A stretch of 6,201 nucleotides of DNA from Betaproteobacteria bacterium (GTDB taxonomy: Bacteria; Pseudomonadota; Gammaproteobacteria; Burkholderiales; SG8-39), in the NCBI GenBank assembly GCA_007280315.1, contig QYQC01000057.1:1-6201 (forward strand), read 5' to 3'. The translations under genes and the position numbers were made by a program. A model generated the notes under the pieces. The model was given only the letters and a program-made list of their open reading frames with translations. It was not told the origin of the DNA and did no database searches. Below are positions 1 to 6,076 of the stretch, one piece after another; position 1 is the first letter of the stretch, and the number at the start of each line of letters is the position of its first letter.

Positions 1-161
1 ACGGGCGCCTGTCGATGCTGGACATGCCGCTGCTGCCGGTGCAGGGCGGCATTCCGATCATGCACCAGGGCGAGTGCGTCGGCGCAATCGGCGTTTCCGG
101 CGTGCAGTCGCACGAAGACGAGCAGATCTGCCTGGCGGGCGCGGCAGTGCTGGCTGCGTAG
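1..161 (+). CDS. GlcG/HbpS-like DUF336 family protein, 3' end only
   Basis: This is the last 52 codons of a gene that begins before the window; the reading frame starts at base 3 and ends with TAG at 159-161. The visible peptide has the usual C-terminal pattern of the GlcG/HbpS (DUF336) family: a GGIPI stretch (residues 15-19 of the fragment), then VGAIGVSG (26-33), then a short acidic helix (HEDEQ) and an Ala-rich end. Members of this family are small proteins of about 140 residues. One, HbpS of Streptomyces, binds heme. E. coli GlcG is encoded in the glycolate operon and has no firmly assigned activity. Family members often sit beside catabolic oxidoreductases and hydratases, which fits the hydratase gene 18 nt downstream. 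The heme ligand region, if any, lies outside the window, so a specific function cannot be assigned. The family call is solid; the role is unknown. Confidence 0.85.
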   Translation, partial: GRLSMLDMPLLPVQGGIPIMHQGECVGAIGVSGVQSHEDEQICLAGAAVLAA

Positions 162-168
162 CCGCGGC

Positions 169-182
169 GGAGCCTGGCATTG
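169..182 (+). promoter_or_regulatory. Ribosome binding site and TTG start of the hydratase gene
   Basis: GGAG at 169-172 is followed by 7 nt and then TTG at 180-182. The only in-frame stop just upstream is the TAG of the preceding gene at 159-161, so the start must lie between them or downstream. No ATG or GTG occurs in frame in that gap. The next in-frame ATG, at residue 45, would remove a conserved N-terminal part. The spacing makes TTG the best start; the CTG at 174 is too close to the GGAG. Confidence 0.65.
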
Positions 183-1001
183 TCGCCGCAGCAGATCCAG
201 GACATAGCGCAGGAACTGTTGCGGGCGCATGACCAGGCCGGGCTGATCGCTTCGATTGCGGCGCGCGAACCCGAATTCGATCTGGACGCCGCGTATCAGG
301 TCGCGGCCGAACTGATGCAAGTGCGCCGCCGCCGCGGCAACCGGCCCGTGGGCCGCAAAATTGGATTCACCAACCGCAGCATCTGGGCGCTCTACGGCGT
401 GGACGCGCCGATGTGGGCGCATGTATATGACGACACTGTGAGCTACGCGAAAGAGGGTGGGGCCGAAATTTCCCTTGCCGGCACGGTGTCACCGCGGATG
501 GAGCCGGAGATCCTGTTCAAATTGCGCGCCCCGATTCCTGTGGGCTGCACCGACGCGGAGGAACTGCTGCGCTCGGCCGAGTGGTACGCGCACAGTGTCG
601 AAATCGTGCACAGCCATTTCGACTGGAAATTCAAACTCGCCGACGCTGCCGCCGACTGGGCCTGCCACGCCCGCCTTATTATCGGCGAGCCGCAGCTTAT
701 CCTCGATGAAAACATTCCAGCGCTGGCGCGGGCGCTGCCCAAGACCAGGGTGGCACTGCTCAAAGGGGGAGTCAGGCAGATCGAAGGCATTGGCGCGAAC
801 GTGCTCGGCAGCCCGGCGCACGCGCTGGCCTTTGTTGCCGATCTGCTGGCGCAGCAGGCGTTCATGCAGCCGCTGGCAGCGGGTGAAGTGATCAGCACCG
901 GCACCATCACCGACGCGCTGCCGGTCAAACCGGGGGAAATCTGGTCAACCGAGATCGACGGCCTGCCGCTGCAGGGTCTGACCATCTCCTACACCGGTTG
1001 A
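180..1001 (+). CDS. 2-keto-4-pentenoate hydratase-family protein (MhpD/HpaH-like)
   Basis: The 273-residue product matches the length (about 260-270) and layout of the hydratase/decarboxylase branch of the fumarylacetoacetate hydrolase fold. Known members add water to 2-hydroxy-alkadienoates, or decarboxylate 4-oxalocrotonate, in meta-cleavage pathways of aromatic compounds, using a divalent metal. Visible signatures are GRKIGFT (58-64), with the conserved Lys60; MEPEILF (107-113), which gives metal-ligand candidates Glu108 and Glu110; and SVEIVHSHFDW (139-149), which gives the third ligand candidate, Glu141. Next comes the ADWACHARLIIG stretch (158-169), where characterised hydratases usually have ADNAS; Trp160 and Cys161 differ from that pattern. 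A GTITDALPVKPGE segment (241-253) closes the fold. No other meta-cleavage gene is in view, so the substrate is open; the decarboxylase and hydratase subtypes cannot be told apart by eye. The protein is cytoplasmic, with no signal peptide. The gene lies 18 nt after the DUF336 gene and 7 nt before dtd. Confidence 0.85.
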   Translation: MSPQQIQDIAQELLRAHDQAGLIASIAAREPEFDLDAAYQVAAELMQVRRRRGNRPVGRKIGFTNRSIWALYGVDAPMWAHVYDDTVSYAKEGGAEISLAGTVSPRMEPEILFKLRAPIPVGCTDAEELLRSAEWYAHSVEIVHSHFDWKFKLADAAADWACHARLIIGEPQLILDENIPALARALPKTRVALLKGGVRQIEGIGANVLGSPAHALAFVADLLAQQAFMQPLAAGEVISTGTITDALPVKPGEIWSTEIDGLPLQGLTISYTG

Positions 1002-1008
1002 GCTCCAG

Positions 1009-1503
1009 ATGATCGGGCTGCTGCAGCGCGTCGCACAAGCCGGAGTGGACATCGATGGCGCTTCCGTCGGCGCGATCGGTGCGGGCCTGCTGGTGCTCGT
1101 TTGTGCCGAGCGCGGTGACGGCGAGGCCGAAGCAGACCGTCTGCTCGATCGCGTGCTCGGCTGCCGCGTGTTTGACGACGGCGGGGGCAAAATGAATCTG
1201 AGTCTGCGCGACGTACGCGGTGGCCTGCTGCTGGTGCCGCAGTTCACGCTTGCCGCGGACACGGGCAAGGGCATGCGACCCAGCTTCACCCCGGCCGCAT
1301 CGCCTGCGGAGGGCGAACGTCTGTACGATTATTTCGTCGCGCAAGCAAAGGCCGCGTACCCTGTAGTCGAAAGCGGGCGTTTCGGCGCGCACATGCAGGT
1401 GAGCTTGATCAACGACGGGCCGGTGACCCTCTGGCTCAGGGTAGAGCCGCGGCATCCGCCTGTTAGAATATCGAACCATGATCCACACACCTCCAGGCAA
1501 TAA
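1009..1503 (+). CDS. dtd: D-aminoacyl-tRNA deacylase
   Basis: DTD hydrolyses D-amino acids (and glycine mischarged on tRNA-Ala) from tRNA, which keeps the wrong amino acids out of protein synthesis; it acts as a cytoplasmic homodimer. The first 145 residues align without gaps to E. coli DTD as I recall it: the N-terminal MIGLLQRV; GKMNLS (60-65); the active-site motif at 77-80; AADTGKGMRPSF (82-93); LYDYFV (105-110); and NDGPVT (135-140) with the Gly137-Pro138 that enters the partner's active site as a cis peptide. Two things are odd. The SQFT motif reads PQFT here, with Pro77 (codon 1237-1239, CCG) replacing Ser. The protein also runs about 19 residues past the usual end at 145, and this tail overlaps the start of the next gene by 26 nt in another frame. 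The start ATG is 7 nt after the hydratase stop, with only a weak TGAG as ribosome binding site, so translation may be coupled. Identity is secure; full activity is less so. Confidence 0.95.
   Translation: MIGLLQRVAQAGVDIDGASVGAIGAGLLVLVCAERGDGEAEADRLLDRVLGCRVFDDGGGKMNLSLRDVRGGLLLVPQFTLAADTGKGMRPSFTPAASPAEGERLYDYFVAQAKAAYPVVESGRFGAHMQVSLINDGPVTLWLRVEPRHPPVRISNHDPHTSRQ
1461..1469 (+). promoter_or_regulatory. Probable extended -10 promoter for the transglutaminase-aceK pair
   Basis: TGTTAGAAT at 1461-1469 fits the extended -10 consensus (TGn followed by TAGAAT, one mismatch to TATAAT). No good -35 box is seen at 16-18 nt spacing, which is tolerated by extended -10 promoters. The motif lies in the non-conserved tail of dtd. 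The ATG of the next gene is at 1478, only 8 nt after the -10 box, so a transcript starting at the usual distance would have a leader of zero to two nucleotides. No Shine-Dalgarno sequence is visible before that ATG, which agrees with leaderless translation. This is inferred from sequence only. Confidence 0.5.
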
Positions 1504-2173
1504 ACCGGAACCGGGGCCAGACTACCTTCAGAGTACGCGGTTCATCGATTCGGACAACGAATCCGTGCGCCGGTTTGCGCAACAGGCCGCCGGCGCAGAA
1601 ACGAGCGACATCGGCCGCGCAGTCAAGTTGTTCTACGCGGTGCGCGACGGTGTTCGCTACGACCCGTTTTCGATGCGTCTGGAGCCCGGCATCTATGTCG
1701 CCAGCCATGTGCTCACGGCGAAATCGGCTTATTGCATCCCCAAGGCCATTTTGCTTGCAGCCGCGGCGCGCGCGCTGGGCGTGCCCTGCGCCGTCGGCCT
1801 GTCGGACGTGGTCAACCACCTGACCACGGAGAAACTCAAGGCGCTCATGGGCGGCACGACCTATTTCATGCACCACGGCTATGCCGTGCTTTACCTGGAG
1901 GGCCGCTGGGTGAAAGCGGCACCGGCGTTCAACATAGAGTTGTGCACCCGTTTCGGCGTGTTGCCGACGGAGTTCGACGGCCGTGAGGACGCGATATTCC
2001 AGCCCTATGATATGAACCAGCGCCGCCACATGGAGTACGTCAAGGATCACGGCGTCTGGTCCGATTTTCCCTATGACAAAGTGGAGGCGGATTTCCGTGC
2101 CTTTTATCCAATCAGCGCCTTTGCCGGCGCCGATCAAGGGGAAAAATTCGAAGACGGCGTGCGTGTGCCCTAG
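1478..2173 (+). CDS. Transglutaminase-like cysteine protein (papain-like fold)
   Basis: The 231-residue product has the core of the bacterial transglutaminase-like superfamily, relatives of papain that act as proteases, amidases or crosslinking enzymes. The catalytic Cys candidate is Cys86 in AKSAYCIPKAILLAAAARALGVP-type context, at the head of the helix as expected. The His candidate is His133 in MHHGYAVLYLEGRW (131-144), matching the H-x-W/Y-x-x-x-Y strand. The third residue is odd: superfamily members usually have Asp-Pro after the Trp strand, but here it is Ala148-Pro149 (WVKAAPAFN, 144-152), so another residue such as Asn152 may serve. The C-terminal part contains FDGREDAIF (166-174) and RHMEYVKDHG (183-192), which look like a conserved subfamily extension. 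There is no signal peptide or membrane segment, so it is probably cytoplasmic. It overlaps dtd by 26 nt and ends 18 nt before aceK, suggesting it is co-transcribed with aceK. Substrate and role are unknown. Confidence 0.85.
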   Translation: MIHTPPGNKPEPGPDYLQSTRFIDSDNESVRRFAQQAAGAETSDIGRAVKLFYAVRDGVRYDPFSMRLEPGIYVASHVLTAKSAYCIPKAILLAAAARALGVPCAVGLSDVVNHLTTEKLKALMGGTTYFMHHGYAVLYLEGRWVKAAPAFNIELCTRFGVLPTEFDGREDAIFQPYDMNQRRHMEYVKDHGVWSDFPYDKVEADFRAFYPISAFAGADQGEKFEDGVRVP

Positions 2174-2191
2174 CCCGGACGAATACCCAGT

Positions 2192-3964
2192 ATGCCGCAG
2201 CCGCTGAAGCCGTTTCCCCCCGCGTCCGAGCAGCAGGACCTGACGCTGAACGTCGCGCAGGTGATGCTGCAGGGATTCAACAAACACTACCGTATTTTTC
2301 GCGAGGCCTGCCAGGAGGCCAAGCGCCATTTCGAGACCGGCAACTGGCCCGCCGTGCAGAAGGCGTCGCGCGAGCGCATCGATTTTTACGACAAGCGTGT
2401 GATGGAGGCGGTAGAGCATATCGAAAGCGGCTTCCGGCCGGATGCGCGCGACGATGCGGCGTGGCAGAAAATCAAGCTGCACTACATCGGACTTCTCACC
2501 TATCACAAGCAGCCGGAGTGCGCCGAGACCTTCTTCAATTCGGTGTGCTGCAAAATTCTGCACCGGACGTATTTCAATAACAATTTCATCTTCGTGCGCC
2601 CGGCGGTGTCGACCGAGCACATCGAAGCAGAACCACCTTCCTACCGACCCTATTACCCGGGGAAGTATGGCCTGCGACCGACGGTGGCGCGCATGCTGCG
2701 GGACATAGGTCTGCAGCGTCCGTTCGCCGATTTGCGTCGCGACCTCAGGAACGTGCTGCGCGTTTGGCGCAAAATGCTGCCGCGGCCGCTGCGCCTGGAA
2801 GCGAACCACCAGATACAGATACTCTCGTCCCTGTTCTACCGCAACAAGGGCGCCTATCTTGTGGGCAAGATGATCAATGGGAACCAGGACTATCCGTTCG
2901 TGATTCCGGTGCTGCACGATCAGGAGGGCAAGCTGTTCCTCGACACGGTGTTGCTCGAGCGCCGGCAACTTGACATATTTTTCAGCACCAATCGCGCCTA
3001 TTTCCTGGTGGACATGGAAGTGCCTTCGGCCTACGTGCATTTCCTGCGCGGGCTGCTGCCGTACAAACCGCAGTGGGAAATCTACACGCTGATCGGTTTG
3101 CAAAAACACGGCAAGAATCTGTTCTATCGCGATTTCCTGCACCACCTGCGCCATTCCAGCGACGACTTCATCATCGCGCCTGGAATTCGCGGCCTGGTGA
3201 TGTCGGTGTTCACGCTGCCGTCCTATCCCTACGTGTTCAAGGTAATCAAGGACGTGATCGCGCCGCCGAAGGAGGTAACGCGCCAGCTGGTCAAGGAGAA
3301 ATATTGGCTGGTGAAGCACCACGACCGCGTCGGCCGCATGGCGGATACACTGGAATACTCCGACGTCGCGTTTCCGCGCAAACGATTTTCGGCGGAACTA
3401 CTGGACGAACTGCGCAAGCTGGCGCCATCGCTGATCGACGAGGAAGGCGACACCATCGTGATCAAGCACATGTATATCGAGCGGCGCATGGTGCCGCTCA
3501 ACATATTCCTCGACAAAGCAGAGGCGCAACAGCGCGACGAAGCAATCGACGACTACGGACTGGCGATCAAGCAGCTTGCCGCTGCCAACATCTTCGCCGG
3601 CGACCTGCTATTCAAGAATTTCGGCGTGACCCGCTATGGTCGCGTGGTGTTCTACGATTACGACGAAATCGACTATCTGACCAACTGCAATTTTCGCAAA
3701 CTGCCGCAGCCGCAGACCGAAGAACAGGAGATGGCCTCCGAGCCCTGGTATTCGGTCGGTCCGACGGATATTTTTCCGGAGGAGTTTGCCACCTTCCTGC
3801 TTACGGACGGGCGCGTGCGCGAATGTTTCATGCGTCATCACGCGGACCTGCTCGATGCAGCGTCCTGGCAGGCGACGCAGCAGCGCATCGCCGCAGGGCA
3901 GATGCAGGATGTGTTTCCCTATGCGGAATCGCTGCGTTTCTGCAATCTGCTCGGGCAGCGCTAG
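2192..3964 (+). CDS. aceK: Isocitrate dehydrogenase kinase/phosphatase
   Basis: AceK both phosphorylates (inactivates) and dephosphorylates isocitrate dehydrogenase, diverting isocitrate into the glyoxylate bypass during growth on acetate or fatty acids. The product is 590 residues, against 578 in E. coli; the excess is mainly about a dozen extra N-terminal residues. The N-terminal regulatory domain (about 1-325) contains FFNSVCCKI (114-122), LFYRNKGAYLVGK (214-226) and YFLVDMEVPSAYV (270-282). The kinase domain has the ATP loop APGIRGLVMSVF (329-340), Lys350 in YVFKVIKD, Asp385 in DRVGRMAD, HMYIERRMVPLNI (426-438), Asp471 and Asn476 in AGDLLFKNFG, and Asp489/Asp491 in FYDYDE. All sit 14 residues after E. 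coli Lys336, Asp371, Asp457, Asn462, Asp475 and Asp477, so the enzyme should be active. The only in-frame start before conserved sequence is this ATG, with almost no Shine-Dalgarno. In E. coli aceK follows aceB and aceA; here those genes are absent and a transglutaminase-like gene is upstream. Confidence 0.98.
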   Translation: MPQPLKPFPPASEQQDLTLNVAQVMLQGFNKHYRIFREACQEAKRHFETGNWPAVQKASRERIDFYDKRVMEAVEHIESGFRPDARDDAAWQKIKLHYIGLLTYHKQPECAETFFNSVCCKILHRTYFNNNFIFVRPAVSTEHIEAEPPSYRPYYPGKYGLRPTVARMLRDIGLQRPFADLRRDLRNVLRVWRKMLPRPLRLEANHQIQILSSLFYRNKGAYLVGKMINGNQDYPFVIPVLHDQEGKLFLDTVLLERRQLDIFFSTNRAYFLVDMEVPSAYVHFLRGLLPYKPQWEIYTLIGLQKHGKNLFYRDFLHHLRHSSDDFIIAPGIRGLVMSVFTLPSYPYVFKVIKDVIAPPKEVTRQLVKEKYWLVKHHDRVGRMADTLEYSDVAFPRKRFSAELLDELRKLAPSLIDEEGDTIVIKHMYIERRMVPLNIFLDKAEAQQRDEAIDDYGLAIKQLAAANIFAGDLLFKNFGVTRYGRVVFYDYDEIDYLTNCNFRKLPQPQTEEQEMASEPWYSVGPTDIFPEEFATFLLTDGRVRECFMRHHADLLDAASWQATQQRIAAGQMQDVFPYAESLRFCNLLGQR

Positions 3965-3991
3965 GGATTTCGGCGCGAGTGTTTAGCGTCC

Positions 3992-4013
3992 GTAGGAGCG
4001 AGCTCGCTCCTAC
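3992..4013. repeat. Perfect 22-bp palindrome, REP-like, between convergent genes
   Basis: The arm GTAGGAGCGAG (3992-4002) is followed directly by its exact reverse complement (4003-4013). It fills the middle of the 57-nt gap between the stop codons of aceK (3964) and the EF-G-like gene (4022). The GTAGGAGCGAGC core resembles the REP (repetitive extragenic palindromic) elements of Pseudomonas and related bacteria, which typically read GTAGGAGCGAGC followed by a TTGCTCG-type arm; here both arms match fully. As RNA it would fold into a strong GC-rich hairpin in either direction and could protect or end both transcripts. Neither side has a T-run, so it is not a textbook intrinsic terminator. Only one copy is present in the window. 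Confidence 0.75.
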
Positions 4014-4021
4014 AACGGTGT

Positions 4022-6067
4022 TCAGTCCTCTTCGCGCGCCGCCTTGAATTGTGACATCAGCTGCTGCTGCATCTGGCCCGGCACCTGGGCATAGTGGCTG
4101 AACTCGACCGAGTAGGACCCTTGCCCGCCGGTGATGGAGCGCAGGCGGTTCTGGAAATCCGTCAGTTCCGCCAACGGCACCTGGCCGGTGGTGCTGATCA
4201 TATCGGCGGAGCGCTGCTGCGTGCCGGTGATCTGGCCGCGCTTGGACGCGATTTCGGCGGTCATGTCGCCGACGTAGGCCTCCGGCGCGTCGATGTCGAT
4301 ATTGACGATGGGTTCGAGCATGATCGGCGCGGCCTTGGCGAAGGCGTCGATCACCGCTTTTCGGCCGGCGGAAACGAACGCGATTTCCTTCGAGTCTACG
4401 GCGTGACTTTTCCCGTCATAGACGATCACGCGCAGATCCTCCACCGGATAGCCCGCAATCACGCCCGAGTCGAGCGCCATGCGCACGCCCTTTTCCACCG
4501 CCGGAATGAACACCGTCGGGATCACGCCGCCTTTTACCTGGTCGACGAATTCGTAGCCGGCGCCGCGCGGTAATGGCTCGATCTTGAGAAACACCTCGCC
4601 AAACTGGCCGGCGCCCCCGGTCTGCTTCTTGTGCCTGCAATGACCGTCGGCCTTGCGGCTGATGGTCTCGCGGTAGGCGATGCGCGGCGGCCTGGTATCG
4701 AGTTCCAGCTTGTATTGCTGCGTCAGCTTCTCCAGTTTGGTGCGCAAGTGCAATTCGCCCAGTGCGCGGATTACGGTCTCGTTGGTTGCCGGGTGACGCT
4801 CCATGCGAAAGCACGGGTCCTCCAGCTCCAGTTTGTGCAGCACCTCGAACAGGCGCTGCTCATCGCCTTTTTTCTTCGTCTCCACCGCGAGGCCGTGCAT
4901 GGGCTCGGGGAATTCCAGCGGGCGCAGGTGGATGTGATCTTCATCGTGCGAATCGTGCAGAACCGCATCGAACTCGATTTCCTCCACTTTGGCAACGGCC
5001 CCCAGATCACCCGGCATCAGGGTGTCGGTCTCGACGTACTCTTTTCCCTGAAGCAGGTACAGATGGGCCACCTTGAACGGCCGGTTGCCATCGCCGACGA
5101 ATAGTTGCGAATCCTTCTTCACCGTGCCCTGGTGCACGCGGAACACGCCGAGTTTGCCGACGTACGGATCCATGATCACTTTGAATACGTGTGCCAGCAC
5201 ATGCTTGGCCGGGTCGGGCTCGGCATGAAACTCGACGGCGTCTGCGCCTTCGCCCTTGAGAAACGGCGGCGGATTGCCTTCCATGGGATTAGGGGCAAGC
5301 CCGGCAAATATGTCGAGCAGTTCGGTGACGCCGGCGCCGTTCCTGGCCGAAACGAAGCATACCGGTATCAGGTGGCCTTCGCGCAACGCCTTTTCGAACG
5401 GCGCGTGCAATTGCTCCGGATTGATTTCACCCTGCTCCAGATAGAGCGCCATCAGCGCTTCGTCCACCTCGACCACCTGGTCGACCAGCGCCGAATGCGC
5501 CGCCTTGACGGAGGAAAAATCGGATTCCCCGTCCGGATTGAAAAAACAGTCGACGATGTCCTTGCCCGCGTGCGCCGGCAGATTGATGGGCAGGCATTCC
5601 CTGCCGAACGTCTCCTGGATATCGGCAAGCAGTACCGGCAGGTCTACGTTTTCGGCGTCGATCTTGTTGACCACGATCATGCGGCACAGCCCGCGCGCCT
5701 GCGCCCATTTCATCATGCGCCGCGTGGAAAGTTCGATTCCGTTTTGCGCGTTGATGACGATGGCCGCGGTTTCCACCGCGGCAAGCGCGCCTATCGCCTG
5801 ACCGGCGAAATCCGGATAGCCGGGCGTATCGATCAGGTGTATGTGGGTGTCGCGCCAGGCGAAGTTCACCAACGCGGCGTTGAGCGAATGTCCATGAGTC
5901 TTTTCCAGCGGATCGTGGTCGCAGACGGTATTGCCGCGTTCGACGCTGCCAGCCGCCTTGATTGCGCCTGCGCGCGCCAGCAGCGCTTCGGCCAGCGTGG
6001 TCTTGCCGGTGGCGCCGTGGCCGACGAGGGCGACGCTGCGGATGGCTTCGGTGGTGTAGTTCGGCAT
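4022..6067 (-). CDS. EF-G-like translational GTPase (FusA2/EF-G-2 type paralogue)
   Basis: The 681-residue product has all five EF-G domains: the GTPase (about 1-280), the beta-barrel domain II (285-385), III (395-465 with GELHL at 437-441), IV (468-590) and V (590-665). GTPase motifs are GHGATGKT (16-23), DTPGYPDF (80-87), NKID (134-137) and SAR (240-242). It differs from housekeeping EF-G (about 700 residues) in three places: P-loop GHGATGKT rather than AHIDAGKT; Ser61 near the switch I Thr position within a much changed EKTHGHSLNA segment; and Tyr84 where EF-G has the catalytic His of DTPGH. These are marks of the EF-G-2/FusA2 group. Thermus EF-G-2 was reported to be a working ribosomal GTPase, while a mycobacterial relative was reported to lack that activity, so function varies. 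Domain IV is intact in length, suggesting it still reaches the ribosomal A site. No rpsL, rpsG or tuf is nearby, as is normal for the paralogue. It is transcribed towards aceK. Confidence 0.93.
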   Translation of the reverse strand: MPNYTTEAIRSVALVGHGATGKTTLAEALLARAGAIKAAGSVERGNTVCDHDPLEKTHGHSLNAALVNFAWRDTHIHLIDTPGYPDFAGQAIGALAAVETAAIVINAQNGIELSTRRMMKWAQARGLCRMIVVNKIDAENVDLPVLLADIQETFGRECLPINLPAHAGKDIVDCFFNPDGESDFSSVKAAHSALVDQVVEVDEALMALYLEQGEINPEQLHAPFEKALREGHLIPVCFVSARNGAGVTELLDIFAGLAPNPMEGNPPPFLKGEGADAVEFHAEPDPAKHVLAHVFKVIMDPYVGKLGVFRVHQGTVKKDSQLFVGDGNRPFKVAHLYLLQGKEYVETDTLMPGDLGAVAKVEEIEFDAVLHDSHDEDHIHLRPLEFPEPMHGLAVETKKKGDEQRLFEVLHKLELEDPCFRMERHPATNETVIRALGELHLRTKLEKLTQQYKLELDTRPPRIAYRETISRKADGHCRHKKQTGGAGQFGEVFLKIEPLPRGAGYEFVDQVKGGVIPTVFIPAVEKGVRMALDSGVIAGYPVEDLRVIVYDGKSHAVDSKEIAFVSAGRKAVIDAFAKAAPIMLEPIVNIDIDAPEAYVGDMTAEIASKRGQITGTQQRSADMISTTGQVPLAELTDFQNRLRSITGGQGSYSVEFSHYAQVPGQMQQQLMSQFKAAREED

Positions 6068-6076
6068 GATGCTCCC
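6065..6076 (-). promoter_or_regulatory. Ribosome binding site and ATG of the EF-G-like gene
   Basis: On the minus strand GGGAG (complement of 6072-6076) lies 4 nt before the ATG at 6067-6065. The spacing is short but usable. The protein from this ATG starts MPNYTTEAIRSVALVGHG, placing the P-loop at residue 16, as expected for this family. Confidence 0.7.

Noticed and set aside
159..182. Read-through fusion of the DUF336 protein and the hydratase, which share a frame across a TAG stop
   Set aside because: A good ribosome binding site (GGAG, 7 nt before TTG) explains separate translation. The same arrangement (TAG, 18 nt, same frame) between the transglutaminase-like gene and aceK has no linker-like conserved sequence either, so the shared frame looks like chance.
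925..1500. Minus-strand open frames opposite dtd (925-1500 and 945-1289)
   Set aside because: Both lie wholly against the hydratase end and dtd, have low-complexity Arg/Ser/Thr-rich products and no upstream ribosome binding site of note.
1463..3322. Open frame of 619 codons on the minus strand, opposite the transglutaminase-like gene and most of aceK
   Set aside because: It mirrors two well-supported genes, is rich in His, Arg and Gln with no recognisable domain, and spans the boundary between them. This is typical of an antisense shadow in GC-rich DNA.
3992..4013. Palindrome as a classical intrinsic terminator for aceK or the EF-G-like gene
   Set aside because: Neither strand has a run of T after the hairpin, so a standard intrinsic terminator is not supported, though some effect on RNA ends is possible.
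3073..4047. Open frame of 324 codons on the plus strand running through the end of aceK into the EF-G-like gene
   Set aside because: It is a shifted frame of aceK with Arg/Ala-rich composition, crosses the palindrome, and matches no family I know.
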